From Litchfieldia sinesaloumensis (GTDB lineage Bacteria > Bacillota > Bacilli > Bacillales > Bacillaceae_L), in the NCBI RefSeq assembly GCF_900156865.1, contig NZ_LT732529.1, forward strand, positions 4,385,430 to 4,449,429: a stretch of 64,000 nt of DNA, given 5' to 3'. Positions within the stretch are counted from its first letter, which is position 1, and every line of letters starts with the position of its first letter. The notes under the pieces were generated by a model, which saw only the letters and a program-made list of their open reading frames with translations, was not told the origin of the DNA and ran no database searches. Below, piece after piece: positions 24,714 to 33,800 of the stretch. The position numbers and the translations under genes were made by a program.

Positions 24714-25452
24714 ATCGGTCATCATTGCAGGCGATAATTTACTCGCAAAGGAACTCTCCAAATCCTTTCGAGACCATCCGCATGTTCAAGTAGTAGATGA
24801 GCAGTTACGAAATGTCCAAGTAGATGTTGTGATTGAAACGACTAATCTTGACAAGGAAGAAAAGAAACGTAGACTCCAAGAAATTGAGGCAAGTGTATCA
24901 CCAACTACCTTAATTTTATCAACGACTCTTAGTGTCACTGCGACTGAGGTTGCTTCGTGGTTAACCACCCCTGAAAGAGTAGTAGGGTTTGGAACCTTTG
25001 CGAATTTTAAAGAAGGTAGTCTGATCGAGGTATCATTGCCATTACAAGCTGATCGAGATTATATAAATCAGGCTGCGACAATTTTTTCATTGATCAATCA
25101 GGAAGTAGAGCTTGTGGAGGATGAAGTAGGCCTCGTTTTCCCAAGAATTTTATCAATGATTATTAATGAGGCGGCCTATGCATTAACAGAGCAAACCGCA
25201 GAAGCGCAAAGCATAGATATCGCTATGAAAAAAGGTACCAATTATCCAAAGGGTCCACTTGAGTGGGCAGCTGAAATTGGACTTGATGATATTTATGCAG
25301 TATTAAGTGGCTTGTATCGTGAGTTAGGTGAAGAACGTTATCGTCCTGCACCACTAATTCGCAAGCTTGTATACGCAGGCTGGATCGGCGGAGAGACCGA
25401 TAAATGTTTCTACCATTATAAAAAGCAATCAAATAAGGAGCTTTCAGTATGA
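24703..25452 (+). CDS. 3-hydroxyacyl-CoA dehydrogenase-like protein with degenerate NAD site
   Basis: 249-aa relative of the preceding enzyme. The C-terminal domain is recognisable ([20 protein letters not shown], then [20 protein letters not shown]). In the N-terminal Rossmann region the glycine-rich loop is absent, reading [16 protein letters not shown] instead of GxGxxG, and the catalytic His is not evident ([16 protein letters not shown] where HFFNPAP is expected). AAAGGAGGG precedes ATG 24703. It overlaps both neighbours (11 bases before, 4 bases after). It could be a non-catalytic partner of the dehydrogenase or an enzyme with a changed cofactor site. Confidence 0.75.
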   Translation: MTTKSVIIAGDNLLAKELSKSFRDHPHVQVVDEQLRNVQVDVVIETTNLDKEEKKRRLQEIEASVSPTTLILSTTLSVTATEVASWLTTPERVVGFGTFANFKEGSLIEVSLPLQADRDYINQAATIFSLINQEVELVEDEVGLVFPRILSMIINEAAYALTEQTAEAQSIDIAMKKGTNYPKGPLEWAAEIGLDDIYAVLSGLYRELGEERYRPAPLIRKLVYAGWIGGETDKCFYHYKKQSNKELSV

Positions 25453-26648
25453 GAGAAGCGGTCATAATTGATGCTGTTCGAACACCAATTGGTAAGCTAA
25501 ACGGATCACTTACAAGCATAAGACCAGACGATCTAGCTGGTCATGCAATAAAGCAGTTAATGTCACGTGTAGATCTCGATTCATCACTCGTTGAAGATGT
25601 GTTATTCGGGTGTGCAAACCAAGCTGGTGAAGATAATCGGAATGTAGCAAGAATGGGCTTGCTCCTCGCTGGGCTACCCGTTTCAATACCAGGAGTAACG
25701 GTGAACCGCTTATGCGGTTCAGGATTAGAGGCTGTAAATCAAGCAGCTGTAGCAATTAAATCCGGTTTAGGTGATGTTTTCATTGCAGGTGGTACGGAAA
25801 GTATGACCCGTGCACCATACGTGATGATGAAACCTCATGTAACAAATGCAAAAGGGAATCAAACCTTACATGACACGATGCTCGGCTGGCGTCTGGTAAA
25901 TCCAGTGATGAATGAAATGTATCCCCCAATCAGTTTGGGTGAAACCGCTGAAAATATAGCAGAGAAATATGGTATTTCAAGAGTAGAACAAGATGAACTT
26001 GCTCTTAGGAGTCAACAAAGGTATGCAGCAGCACTTCAATGTGGGAGATTCAATGATGAAATTGTGCCAATTGAAATTCCACAAAGAAAAGGAGACCCTC
26101 TCCTTTTTAAGGAAGACGAACATGCTAGACCAGAGACGACACTAGAAACACTGTCAAAGCTACGACCTGTTTTCCGTAAGAATGGGACGGTTACTGCTGG
26201 GAACTCATCAGGAATAAATGATGGCTCAAGTGCTATTCTCGTGATGGAAAAAGAACTGGCAGAAAGACTAGGATTAAAACCAATTGCTCGAGTGGTAACA
26301 TCTGCAGTAAGTGGTGTACATCCTGACTATATGGGAATTGGTCCAGTCCCAGCAACAAGAAAGGCATTGCAAAGAGCAGGTCTAACTGTTAAGGATCTCG
26401 ATTTAATAGAAATAAATGAAGCATTTGCAGCACAATCTGTTGCTTGTATTAAAGAACTTGAGCTAGATATGGAAAAAGTAAATGTCAACGGCGGTGCGAT
26501 AGCATTGGGGCACCCATTAGGCTGTAGCGGTGCTCGAATTGTAACAACACTAGTTCATGAGATGCAAAAGCGTGATGTACGATATGGGCTAGCAACGATG
26601 TGTATTGGTGTTGGTCAAGGAATCGCAACGATAATTGAAAAAATGTAG
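25449..26648 (+). CDS. Thiolase, 3-oxoadipyl-CoA thiolase type
   Basis: 399-aa thiolase. The nucleophile Cys lies in [18 protein letters not shown] near residue 90. The other active-site parts are [10 protein letters not shown] near 325, [17 protein letters not shown] near 350 and the second Cys in [10 protein letters not shown] near 385. The RLCGSGLEA context and the pathway neighbours favour cleavage of 3-oxoadipyl-CoA to acetyl-CoA and succinyl-CoA, as in PaaJ or PcaF. It overlaps the previous gene by ATGA. Confidence 0.87.
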   Translation: MREAVIIDAVRTPIGKLNGSLTSIRPDDLAGHAIKQLMSRVDLDSSLVEDVLFGCANQAGEDNRNVARMGLLLAGLPVSIPGVTVNRLCGSGLEAVNQAAVAIKSGLGDVFIAGGTESMTRAPYVMMKPHVTNAKGNQTLHDTMLGWRLVNPVMNEMYPPISLGETAENIAEKYGISRVEQDELALRSQQRYAAALQCGRFNDEIVPIEIPQRKGDPLLFKEDEHARPETTLETLSKLRPVFRKNGTVTAGNSSGINDGSSAILVMEKELAERLGLKPIARVVTSAVSGVHPDYMGIGPVPATRKALQRAGLTVKDLDLIEINEAFAAQSVACIKELELDMEKVNVNGGAIALGHPLGCSGARIVTTLVHEMQKRDVRYGLATMCIGVGQGIATIIEKM

Positions 26649-26665
26649 GGAGTGAAAAAACATCT

Positions 26666-28150
26666 ATGGTGGAGTTAAAAGAAACGTACCAACTGTTGAT
26701 CAATGGAGAATACTCGAATAGTAGCAATAATGAATTTACAGAAACCTATAACCCTGCAACTGGTGAAGTAATTGCGAAAGTGGCTAAAGCGACAAAGGAA
26801 GATGTGGACCGTGCAGTTGACGCTGCTAGGAACGCATTTGAAAATGGGAAATGGCCTAAAATGCCCCAAGCACGAAGAGCGAGGGTGCTAAACAAAATTG
26901 CTGAAATTATGCGTGAGCGCTTTAATGATCTTGTTGAAGCAGAAGTATTAAATAGTGGAAAAACGGTTGCTGCTGCAAAGGGGCAAATCGGCCAAGCGAT
27001 TGAGGACTTTGAATTTTATGCAGGCGCGATTACAACCTTTGGAGGGCGCACAAATCCAGTTCCGAATGGATTTTTTAACTATACAGTAAAAGAACCAGTA
27101 GGGGTGTGCGCGCAAATCATCCCGTGGAATTACCCATTAATGATGGCTGCTTGGAAGATTGCACCTGCTATTGCTGCTGGATGCCCGGTTATTCTAAAGC
27201 CAGCCTCACATACGCCAATCACAGCTTATATGCTTGCTGACATCTGCCATGAAGCTGGAGTGCCAGCGGGTGTAGTAAATGTCATAACAGGCAGTGGTTC
27301 CGTAATTGGTCCATACTTAACGACTCACCCTGGTGTTGATAAAGTAGCCTTTACAGGTGAAACAGAAACTGGTAAAGACATTATGGCAAAAGCATCAACA
27401 AATTTAAAGCGTGTGACCTTAGAACTGGGGGGGAAATCTCCAAATATCGTATTCGATGATGCGGATATCGATGGTGCAGTAGTGGGGTCTATTTATGGAA
27501 TCTTCTACAATACAGGTCAATCCTGTGAAGCACGTTCAAGGCTATTTGTACACGAAAATATTTACGATGAATTTGTCGAAAAATTTATCGAAAAAGCAAA
27601 AAAACTAAAGGTTGGTGATCCTTTTGATAAGGAAACACATATGGGCGCCCTTATTTCCAAAGACCATGAGGAAGTTGTTGATGGATATGTAAAATTGGCA
27701 ATTGAAGAGGGTGGAGAAATTCTCTATGGAGGAAAAAGACCAGAAGGTGGCGAATACGAAAAAGGATACTGGTATTTACCAACCGTCATAGGAAATGTCA
27801 CTAACGATATGCGAATTTCCCAAGAGGAAGTCTTTGGTCCTGTAGTCGTTATCATGAAGTTTAAAGATGAGGAAGAAGTAATAAAGCAATCCAATGATTC
27901 CATCTTTGGACTTGGTTCGGCAGTATGGACAAAAGATCACGGAAGAGCACACCGCGTTGCAGAAGGAATTCGTGCAGGTATTGTGATGGTGAATTGTCCA
28001 ATCTCAGCCTTCCCAGGCACACCATTTGGTGGCTATAAGCAGTCAGGTTTTGGAAGAGAGTTAAGTATTGAGACACTAGATCTTTACACTGAAACAAAGA
28101 GTGTTGTCTCATATAATGGGGAACGTCCGTTAAATCTTTTCAGAATATAA
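26666..28150 (+). CDS. Aldehyde dehydrogenase (NAD(P)+-dependent)
   Basis: 494-aa enzyme of the ALDH superfamily. PWNYPLMMAAWKIAPAIAAG and VILKPASHTP form the cofactor site. FTGETETGKDIM, the catalytic Glu in VTLELGGKSPNIV and the catalytic Cys in NTGQSCEARSRLF near residue 290 are intact. In the Box and Paa routes a semialdehyde formed on ring opening is oxidised by BoxD or by the ALDH part of PaaZ; this stand-alone enzyme is the natural candidate here. GGGAGTG precedes the ATG. It could instead be a general betaine-aldehyde-type dehydrogenase. Confidence 0.85.
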   Translation: MVELKETYQLLINGEYSNSSNNEFTETYNPATGEVIAKVAKATKEDVDRAVDAARNAFENGKWPKMPQARRARVLNKIAEIMRERFNDLVEAEVLNSGKTVAAAKGQIGQAIEDFEFYAGAITTFGGRTNPVPNGFFNYTVKEPVGVCAQIIPWNYPLMMAAWKIAPAIAAGCPVILKPASHTPITAYMLADICHEAGVPAGVVNVITGSGSVIGPYLTTHPGVDKVAFTGETETGKDIMAKASTNLKRVTLELGGKSPNIVFDDADIDGAVVGSIYGIFYNTGQSCEARSRLFVHENIYDEFVEKFIEKAKKLKVGDPFDKETHMGALISKDHEEVVDGYVKLAIEEGGEILYGGKRPEGGEYEKGYWYLPTVIGNVTNDMRISQEEVFGPVVVIMKFKDEEEVIKQSNDSIFGLGSAVWTKDHGRAHRVAEGIRAGIVMVNCPISAFPGTPFGGYKQSGFGRELSIETLDLYTETKSVVSYNGERPLNLFRI

Positions 28151-28191
28151 TTTATATAAATAATTTTTAGATAAATTGGAGGAATGTAAAA

Positions 28192-28986
28192 ATGTCAATT
28201 AATTTAGAGACAAAAACTCTTACTGTCAAAAAAGCAGATGGTATCGCTGAAGTTCACATTCATGTTAACAAAACAAATTCTTATGACCTAGATTATTACA
28301 AAGAATTAAATGCGGCTATCGATGATATCCGTTTTGACAATGACATTAAAGTAGTTGTGTTAATGAGTGATATGCCAAAATTCTTCTCAGCAGGAGCAAA
28401 TATCAATTTCTTAAAATCTGCTGAGCCACGCTTTAAAACGCAGTTCTGCTTATTCTGTAATGAAACACTAGATAAGATTGCGCGTTCGCCACAAATCTGG
28501 ATTGCTTGCTTAGAGGGTCACACAGTTGGTGGTGGTTTAGAAATGGCTCTAGCTTGTGATTTGCGTTTCATGGGGGAGCAAGCAGGTAAAATTGGACTTC
28601 CAGAAGTTTCACTAGGTGTATTAGCGGGTACTGGTGGTACACAGCGTCTTGCTCGCCAGGTTGGACATTCTAAAGCGCTAGACTTGAATCTTACAGGTGA
28701 AACGTTATCACCACAAGAAGCATTAGATATTAAACTTGTCGATCGCATTTTCCCACAGGAAGAAACGAGAGCCAAAACGTTAGAGTATGCACAGAAGATT
28801 GCAAACAGCGCTACTTATGCTACATCTAACATTAAGTTATCAATTATGAACGGTAAAGAAATGCCACTTAATGTAGCGATCCGTTATGAGGGCGAACTTC
28901 AAAATCTATTATTCCGTTCACAAGATGCACAAGAAGGGTTAAGTGCATTCATTGAAAAGCGTGAGCCAAATTGGCAAGGTAAGTAA
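28192..28986 (+). CDS. Enoyl-CoA hydratase/isomerase family protein, copy 2
   Basis: 264-aa crotonase-fold protein, about 96% identical in protein to copy 1 at 17485-18282. The N-terminal seven residues differ and most differences elsewhere are conservative. Both catalytic glutamates (GGGLEMALACD, LPEVSLGV) are kept. TTGGAGG precedes the ATG. It is the last gene of the epoxidase/beta-oxidation operon, 41 bases after the aldehyde dehydrogenase. Two copies in the same orientation 10.7 kb apart bracket the regulator and epoxidase genes. Confidence 0.86.
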   Translation: MSINLETKTLTVKKADGIAEVHIHVNKTNSYDLDYYKELNAAIDDIRFDNDIKVVVLMSDMPKFFSAGANINFLKSAEPRFKTQFCLFCNETLDKIARSPQIWIACLEGHTVGGGLEMALACDLRFMGEQAGKIGLPEVSLGVLAGTGGTQRLARQVGHSKALDLNLTGETLSPQEALDIKLVDRIFPQEETRAKTLEYAQKIANSATYATSNIKLSIMNGKEMPLNVAIRYEGELQNLLFRSQDAQEGLSAFIEKREPNWQGK

Positions 28987-29036
28987 TCGGATTTCTATGT
29001 GAAAAAATGACCCATGGCGCGAAGGCCATCCTACCA

Positions 29037-29068
29037 TTTTGCTCTATAACACTATATTCATAGTGCTA
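29037..29068. repeat. Short dyad-containing repeat, left copy
   Basis: GCTCTATAACACTATATTCATAGTGCTAATA region containing a perfect CACTAT-ATTC-ATAGTG hairpin. A related copy lies at 29350-29383, on the other side of the GC-rich element. Confidence 0.45.
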
Positions 29069-29130
29069 ATAATTATAAATGTAGACAGTATTGTAATTAT
29101 TGTATCTTTTCTAGAAATACTAGAATTTTA

Positions 29131-29259
29131 ATTGATTGTAGCGTAAGGCGGCGACTCCAGCGGGAAAAGCGTGAGACTTGAGACCCCGCACGTAGCAGAG
29201 CGCAGGAGGAGGCTCAAGCCACGCCCGCGGAAAGCGTCCGCCTGAAGTGGAAATCAACC
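29131..29259. repeat. GC-rich dispersed intergenic repeat of Bacillus type
   Basis: About 130 bases, far more GC rich than the flanks, with phrases such as GCGTGAGACTTGAGACCCCG, CGCAGGAGGAGGCTCAAGCC and CCCGCGGAAAGCGTCCGCC. I recognise this pattern from many Bacillus intergenic regions, where it occurs in multiple copies as an imperfect palindrome. Terminal TGATT / AATCA words suggest inverted ends. No gene is seen in 28987-29482. Confidence 0.6.
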
Positions 29260-29349
29260 TTTGAAAAAGCAACAATGTATAAGAAAAGAGCTTAAAAATA
29301 AAAATCTCTGAATAGTATCAAATTAATAGATTCCATTCTTCATTACGGC

Positions 29350-29383
29350 TTATAAGCACTATATTTACAGTGCCAATATCAAA
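29350..29383. repeat. Short dyad-containing repeat, right copy
   Basis: GCTTATAAGCACTATATTTACAGTGCCAATA region, related to 29037-29068 and containing a GCACT...AGTGC hairpin. Confidence 0.45.
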
Positions 29384-29410
29384 TATCAACTATGAATTAC
29401 TCCAGAAAAG

Positions 29411-29434
29411 TGGAGGTAGTCATGTACCTCCACT
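29411..29434. other. Perfect hairpin upstream of the CoA ligase gene
   Basis: GTGGAGGTA-GTCATG-TACCTCCAC, a 9-bp stem with a 6-base loop and no T-run. It lies about 50 bases before the ligase start and may be an operator or leader structure. Confidence 0.4.
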
Positions 29435-29482
29435 ATCTTAAATTTTACTATCTATAATAAGAGATAGGTAAGGAGGAAAAGT

Positions 29483-31057
29483 GTGATAAAGGTAGCTTCG
29501 GATTTAAAGGGAATCGCAACGAAGTACAACGCAGCCGATAGATTTATTGAAGAAAATGTACGAAATGGACTTGGGGAGAAAGTAGCGATAGTAAGTGGAG
29601 ATGAACAAGTTACTTATCAAGAGCTTCATAATCGTGTTAACCAATTTGGAAACGCTCTCAAGAAGCTTGGTGTTGAAAATGAAAACCGAATGCTAATGGT
29701 TATGCATGATACTGCTGAGAATATAGTAGCATTTTATGGGGCAATTAAAATTGGTGCACTCCCAATCCCATCTAACACTATGTTGCAGCCAGGGGATTAT
29801 GAATACCTCTTAAACCATAGTCGTTCAAAAGTGCTCGTTATTCACGAGGATCTTTGGAGCAAAATTAAGGCAAATAGAGACCGGTTTGTCTTTCTTCAGC
29901 ATGTTATCGTCGTTACAGATAATACGGCAGTCGACACAACTGAAATTGACTACCACGAACTAATGAAAAATGCTTCTACAGAGCTTAACTCATTTATGTC
30001 AGTGAAGGATGACCCTGCTTTCTGGCTTTATAGTTCAGGTAGTACTGGGAATCCAAAAGGTGTTATTCACCATCAGAGAAGCATGGAGGCAGCGTATACC
30101 ACGTACGCTAGACAAGTGCTGGGAATCACCGAAAATGACATTACCTTCTCTGCATCAAAACTCTTCTTTGCATATGGACTAGGAAATGGAATGTATTTTC
30201 CATTAGGGGCTGGGGCGACAACTGTACTATTAAAAGAGCGTCCTACACCTGATAAAGTGTTTGAAACAATAGAAAAGACCAAACCTACCATCTTTTTTGG
30301 AGTTCCAACGCTTTATGGTAGTTTGATTAACTATGTAGAGCGAACTGGTAGAATTCCTGATTTATCCTCAGTCAGAGTTTGTGTTTCTGCTGGTGAGGCC
30401 CTCCCTGATACTTTTGTGAACAAATGGAAGCAGCTCTTTAATCTTGATATTTTAGATGGAATTGGACTAACAGAAGCACTACATATTTTTATATCCAATC
30501 GAGTTGGAGATATTCGACCAGGAAGTACAGGAAAGCCTGTCCCTGGTTATGGAGCGAAAATCGTCAATGACAACTTCGAGGAAGTTGGACCAAACGAGGT
30601 CGGTGACTTAGTGATTAAAGGGGACAGTCTAACAGGTGGCTACTGGGCAAACATCGCTGAAAATCAGAAAAAACTAAAGGGCGAGTGGATGTATACTGGT
30701 GATAAATATTACAAAGATGAAGAGGGGTATTTTTGGTATTCGGGCCGTTCAGATGACATGTTGAAGGTAGGTGGAATCTGGGTATCTCCTATCGAGGTGG
30801 AATCTACTCTACTTAAACACGAGTCTGTACTTGAGGTTGCCGTTATTGGTGTTAAGACAGAAGATAACTTAGATCTACCAAAGGCTTGTATTGTACTTAA
30901 AGAAGGAGTGGCGCCATCAGAGCAACTGCAGGCCGAATTAAAAGCGTATGTAAAGTCAAACCTGGCACCTTATAAGTATCCTAGAATTATAGAATTCATG
31001 GATGAGATTCCGAAAACGGCTTCTGGCAAAATGCAACGTTTTAAATTAAGGAAATAG
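29483..31057 (+). CDS. Benzoate-CoA ligase family acyl-CoA synthetase
   Basis: 524-aa member of the ANL adenylate-forming superfamily, of the benzoate/4-hydroxybenzoate-CoA ligase type. The P-loop YSSGSTGNPKGVIHH is near residue 175. The A5 motif is DGIGLTEALHIFISNR near 328. The YTGDKYYKDEEGYFWYSGR hinge is near 405 and the C-terminal catalytic lysine motif KTASGKMQRFKLRK ends the protein. It activates an aromatic acid to its CoA thioester using ATP. The GTG start follows AGGAGG. It is transcribed separately from the hydratase operon and followed by a terminator. Benzoate itself is the best guess for substrate. Confidence 0.85.
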   Translation: MIKVASDLKGIATKYNAADRFIEENVRNGLGEKVAIVSGDEQVTYQELHNRVNQFGNALKKLGVENENRMLMVMHDTAENIVAFYGAIKIGALPIPSNTMLQPGDYEYLLNHSRSKVLVIHEDLWSKIKANRDRFVFLQHVIVVTDNTAVDTTEIDYHELMKNASTELNSFMSVKDDPAFWLYSSGSTGNPKGVIHHQRSMEAAYTTYARQVLGITENDITFSASKLFFAYGLGNGMYFPLGAGATTVLLKERPTPDKVFETIEKTKPTIFFGVPTLYGSLINYVERTGRIPDLSSVRVCVSAGEALPDTFVNKWKQLFNLDILDGIGLTEALHIFISNRVGDIRPGSTGKPVPGYGAKIVNDNFEEVGPNEVGDLVIKGDSLTGGYWANIAENQKKLKGEWMYTGDKYYKDEEGYFWYSGRSDDMLKVGGIWVSPIEVESTLLKHESVLEVAVIGVKTEDNLDLPKACIVLKEGVAPSEQLQAELKAYVKSNLAPYKYPRIIEFMDEIPKTASGKMQRFKLRK

Positions 31058-31195
31058 TGAATCGTTAAAATTACGGAAGAAAAAATTGCGTAATAAATTG
31101 TGAACGTCAAAATTTAATTAAAAATAAATAGTTTCACATCCTAAAAGATATAAATAAACGTACTTATCAGTGGATATAGGTTGTATTGCTCAACG

Positions 31196-31222
31196 AGGCT
31201 CGGTAATTGCCGAGCCTTTTTT
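31196..31222 (+). terminator. Terminator after the CoA ligase gene
   Basis: AGGCTCGG pairs with CCGAGCCT, followed by TTTTTT. Confidence 0.85.
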
Positions 31223-31298
31223 CAGGCTACAAACTAATTTTTTTGTGTTTAAAACAGAAAACTCATTACGTTTTTTATTTGAAAGTTTTAAAAATGTA

Positions 31299-31327
31299 TT
31301 GAATATTTGGGTAGTTATAACTATAAT
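31299..31327 (+). promoter_or_regulatory. Sigma-A promoter of the ABC importer operon
   Basis: TTGAAT (31299-31304) and TATAAT (31322-31327) with a 17-base spacer, 137 bases before the binding-protein gene. The preceding GAAAGTTTTAAAAATGTATT partly resembles the AGTTTAAAAA core of the locus operators, so control by the same regulator is possible. No gene is seen in 31058-31463. Confidence 0.6.
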
Positions 31328-31463
31328 AATATTCAAAATATTAAAAAGTTAGGAAGTTTGGAAAGGGGGGATTTGTTACATAATACCGGTTTGTTTGTGT
31401 AAATCAATTTTTCCACCAAAGAGGGTCAAAATGAAGGCGTTTCCAAAATAAGGGAGGGTTACC

Positions 31464-32702
31464 ATGAAACTAGTAAAAAGAAATTGGTTGATCATGTTGG
31501 CATTTGTTCTATTACTTTCTGCATGTAGCTCAGGGGCGATTAGTACGACTACGGAGAATAACAAGAAAGATGAAAAGGAAGAACCAACAACTACTGATTC
31601 TTCAAATGATGAACCAATTAAAATTGGGGCTTTGTTGCCATCAACTGGCGTATATGCATCACTTGGTGAAAATGTAATGAATGGTATGGAACTTTATTTT
31701 GAGGAAATCGGTTGGGAAGTAGCGGGTAAAGAAATAAAAATTATTCATGAAGACACTGAGGCAGATCCACAAGTTTCATTACGTAAGCTCCGTAAATTAA
31801 TGGAACAAGATAAGATTGATATTTTAACTGGACCAATCAGTACAGCAGTTGCTTATGCAATCCGTGATGAGGTTGATAAGAACAAAGTGCCATTTCTAGT
31901 CTCACATGCCGGTGGAAATGATCTGACAAGATCAAAGCGAAGTGATTATATTTGGCGTTCCTCTTTCTCTTCCTACCAAATTGGACACTCAATGGGCCAA
32001 TGGGCGTATGACAATATTGGTGAGAAAATCTATTTAACAGCTGCTGACTATGCATTTGGTCACGAAGCAACAGCGGCATTTAAAGATGCTTACCTTGCAG
32101 CAGGTGGAGAAATTGTTGAAGAAGTATTTGCACCACTAGGGAATAATGACTTCTCTTCTTACCTTGCAAAAATGAATCGTGATGACATTGATGGTATTTA
32201 TGCATTCTTTGCGGGTACAGACGCAATCCGTTTTGTTCAACAATATGAACAATATGGATTAAAAGGGAAAATCCCATTGATTGGTTCAGGGTGGCTTACA
32301 GCTGAGGATACTCGTCCACAGCAAGGTACAGCTCCAGAGGGTATCATCGCTTCAATCTTCTGGGATTATAGCCTTGATACTCCTGAAAATAAAAAGTTCG
32401 TTGAAGCGTATGAAGCGAAATTTAACATGAGACCAAGTATCGAGTCTGCAGAAGGTTATGATGCAGCGGCGATTATGGCAAAGGCAATTGAAGCATTAAA
32501 CGGAGATGTTTCTGACCCTGATAAACTAGTGGAAGAAATCTCAAAAGTTGAACTCAATAGCCCAAGAGGTCCAATTAAGTTCGACCCAGAAACACATCAA
32601 ATTATTCAAAACCTATATATCGTTGAAACGTACCTTGACGGTGAAAATACAGAAAATAAAGTAATTGACACTGTACCGGAAGTTGTAGATCCAGGTAAAT
32701 AA
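31464..32702 (+). CDS. Branched-chain-amino-acid-type ABC importer, substrate-binding lipoprotein
   Basis: 412-aa LivJ/LivK-type periplasmic-binding-fold lipoprotein. A signal peptide with the lipobox LLSAC (Cys about residue 21) is followed by a Ser/Thr/Lys-rich linker and the type I binding fold starting PIKIGALLPSTGVYASLGEN. IDILTGPISTAVAYAIRDEV is the hinge region. In several bacteria, LivK-like proteins encoded in aromatic catabolic loci bind aromatic acids. Its position after a CoA ligase supports that role over amino acid uptake, but the ligand is inferred. AGGGAGGG precedes the ATG. Confidence 0.85.
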   Translation: MKLVKRNWLIMLAFVLLLSACSSGAISTTTENNKKDEKEEPTTTDSSNDEPIKIGALLPSTGVYASLGENVMNGMELYFEEIGWEVAGKEIKIIHEDTEADPQVSLRKLRKLMEQDKIDILTGPISTAVAYAIRDEVDKNKVPFLVSHAGGNDLTRSKRSDYIWRSSFSSYQIGHSMGQWAYDNIGEKIYLTAADYAFGHEATAAFKDAYLAAGGEIVEEVFAPLGNNDFSSYLAKMNRDDIDGIYAFFAGTDAIRFVQQYEQYGLKGKIPLIGSGWLTAEDTRPQQGTAPEGIIASIFWDYSLDTPENKKFVEAYEAKFNMRPSIESAEGYDAAAIMAKAIEALNGDVSDPDKLVEEISKVELNSPRGPIKFDPETHQIIQNLYIVETYLDGENTENKVIDTVPEVVDPGK

Positions 32703-32736
32703 GGAAATGTAAGCAATAAGTTTCTTATTTTTATAA

Positions 32737-32928
32737 TGTCTAGCTCCAGGCGCCATCGGCTCGAGGTCACAAGCCAATCGCTTCGGAAGGCATAGAGCGC
32801 CTTCTAGAAAGCAGCTGTCTTGTGCTTGACATGCACTCAGAAGTGCTGACATCGACGTTTCGCCACAGGACGTGGCGGTAGTTAGTCGATGTTCCTCAAT
32901 CCAGGCGCCTTGTGCTTTTCTAATAGGG
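32737..32928. repeat. Dispersed Bacillus-type intergenic repeat inside the ABC operon
   Basis: About 190 bases beginning TGTCTAGCTCCAGGCGCC and ending CCAGGCGCCTTGTGCTTTTC, with the internal phrases GGCTCGAGGTCACAAGCC and TCTTGTGCTTGACATGC. I recognise this as a repeat common in Bacillus and Geobacillus intergenic regions. It separates the binding-protein gene from the first permease gene and may form a long stem in the mRNA. Confidence 0.6.
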
Positions 32929-32936
32929 GGTTAGTA

Positions 32937-33800
32937 ATGGATACGTTAGTCTTACAATTGATGAATGCACTCAGCTACGGATTTCTCCTTTTTATTATTA
33001 CATGTGGGATTAGTCTCGTCTTTGGTATTTTAGGAGTGTTAAATTTGGCACACGGCTCCCTTTACTTATTAGGATCCTACATTGGTTATTCAATTGTGGT
33101 AAAGTCAGGGCTGCCATTTTGGGTCGCTCTTTTAGTTGTGCCTTTTATTATAGCTATTGTTGGATTGATTTTAGAAGTCGTTTTACTACGTCCCACTTAT
33201 AAGCTTGGCCACCTTTCACAAGTCTTGTTAACCTTTGGTCTTGCATACATCTTCCATGATCTCTTCGCGATGATTTGGGGGAAAAATATTATGACCGTAA
33301 CCCCACCAGCATTCCTGAGCCAATCAGTTGAGGTTATGGGGAATATGATTCCCTCATACCGCTTAGCCTTAATCGTTGTCGGAATTATTATTGCAGCTGT
33401 CCTTTGGTACACTCAGGAAAAAACAAAATGGGGAGCCGTCATTCGTGCTGGGTTATCCGATAAAGAGATGGTTGGTGGACTAGGAATCAATATCCACCTT
33501 GTTTTTACACTCGTATTTTTCTTCGGAAGCTTTTTAGCTGGAATAGGTGGAGTACTAGGTTCACCAATACTTGGGGTAGCACCTGGAATGGAATTTAACA
33601 TCCTGATCTTATCTCTTGTCGTTTTAGTTGTAGGGGGTCTTGGCTCTGTATCGGGTACGATTGCAGCAAGCCTATTAGTAGGTATGGTTGAAACATTCAG
33701 CCGCTTCTATGTCCCAGAATTAAGCTTGATTATTACATTTGCACTAATGGCTGCTGTATTAATTATCCGTCCGCAAGGATTGATAGGAAGGAGAGCATAA
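32937..33800 (+). CDS. ABC importer permease, LivH type
   Basis: 287-aa inner-membrane permease with about eight helices. LivH features are SLVFGILGVLNLAHGSLYLLGSYIGY near residue 25 and the EAA-like loop GLGINIHLVFTLVFFFGSFL near 180. The ATG at 32937 follows AGGGGG; an in-frame extension to 32889 lies inside the dispersed repeat and is rejected. It stops one base before the next permease starts. It works with the LivM-, LivG- and LivF-type genes that follow. Confidence 0.88.
   Translation: MDTLVLQLMNALSYGFLLFIITCGISLVFGILGVLNLAHGSLYLLGSYIGYSIVVKSGLPFWVALLVVPFIIAIVGLILEVVLLRPTYKLGHLSQVLLTFGLAYIFHDLFAMIWGKNIMTVTPPAFLSQSVEVMGNMIPSYRLALIVVGIIIAAVLWYTQEKTKWGAVIRAGLSDKEMVGGLGINIHLVFTLVFFFGSFLAGIGGVLGSPILGVAPGMEFNILILSLVVLVVGGLGSVSGTIAASLLVGMVETFSRFYVPELSLIITFALMAAVLIIRPQGLIGRRA

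Noticed and set aside
15979..31057. Possible anaerobic benzoyl-CoA reductase or BoxABC pathway.
   Set aside because: No radical or tungsten-type reductase subunits, no BoxB/BoxC-sized proteins and no BoxA motifs were found; the oxygenase genes are of the ferritin-like Paa type.
31170..31352. 60-codon plus-strand open frame between the CoA ligase and the importer.
   Set aside because: It runs through the ligase terminator and the importer promoter and resembles nothing.
32889..32936. Longer N-terminus for the LivH-type permease.
   Set aside because: The extra codons are the end of a dispersed intergenic repeat; ATG 32937 has AGGGGG and matches the family start.
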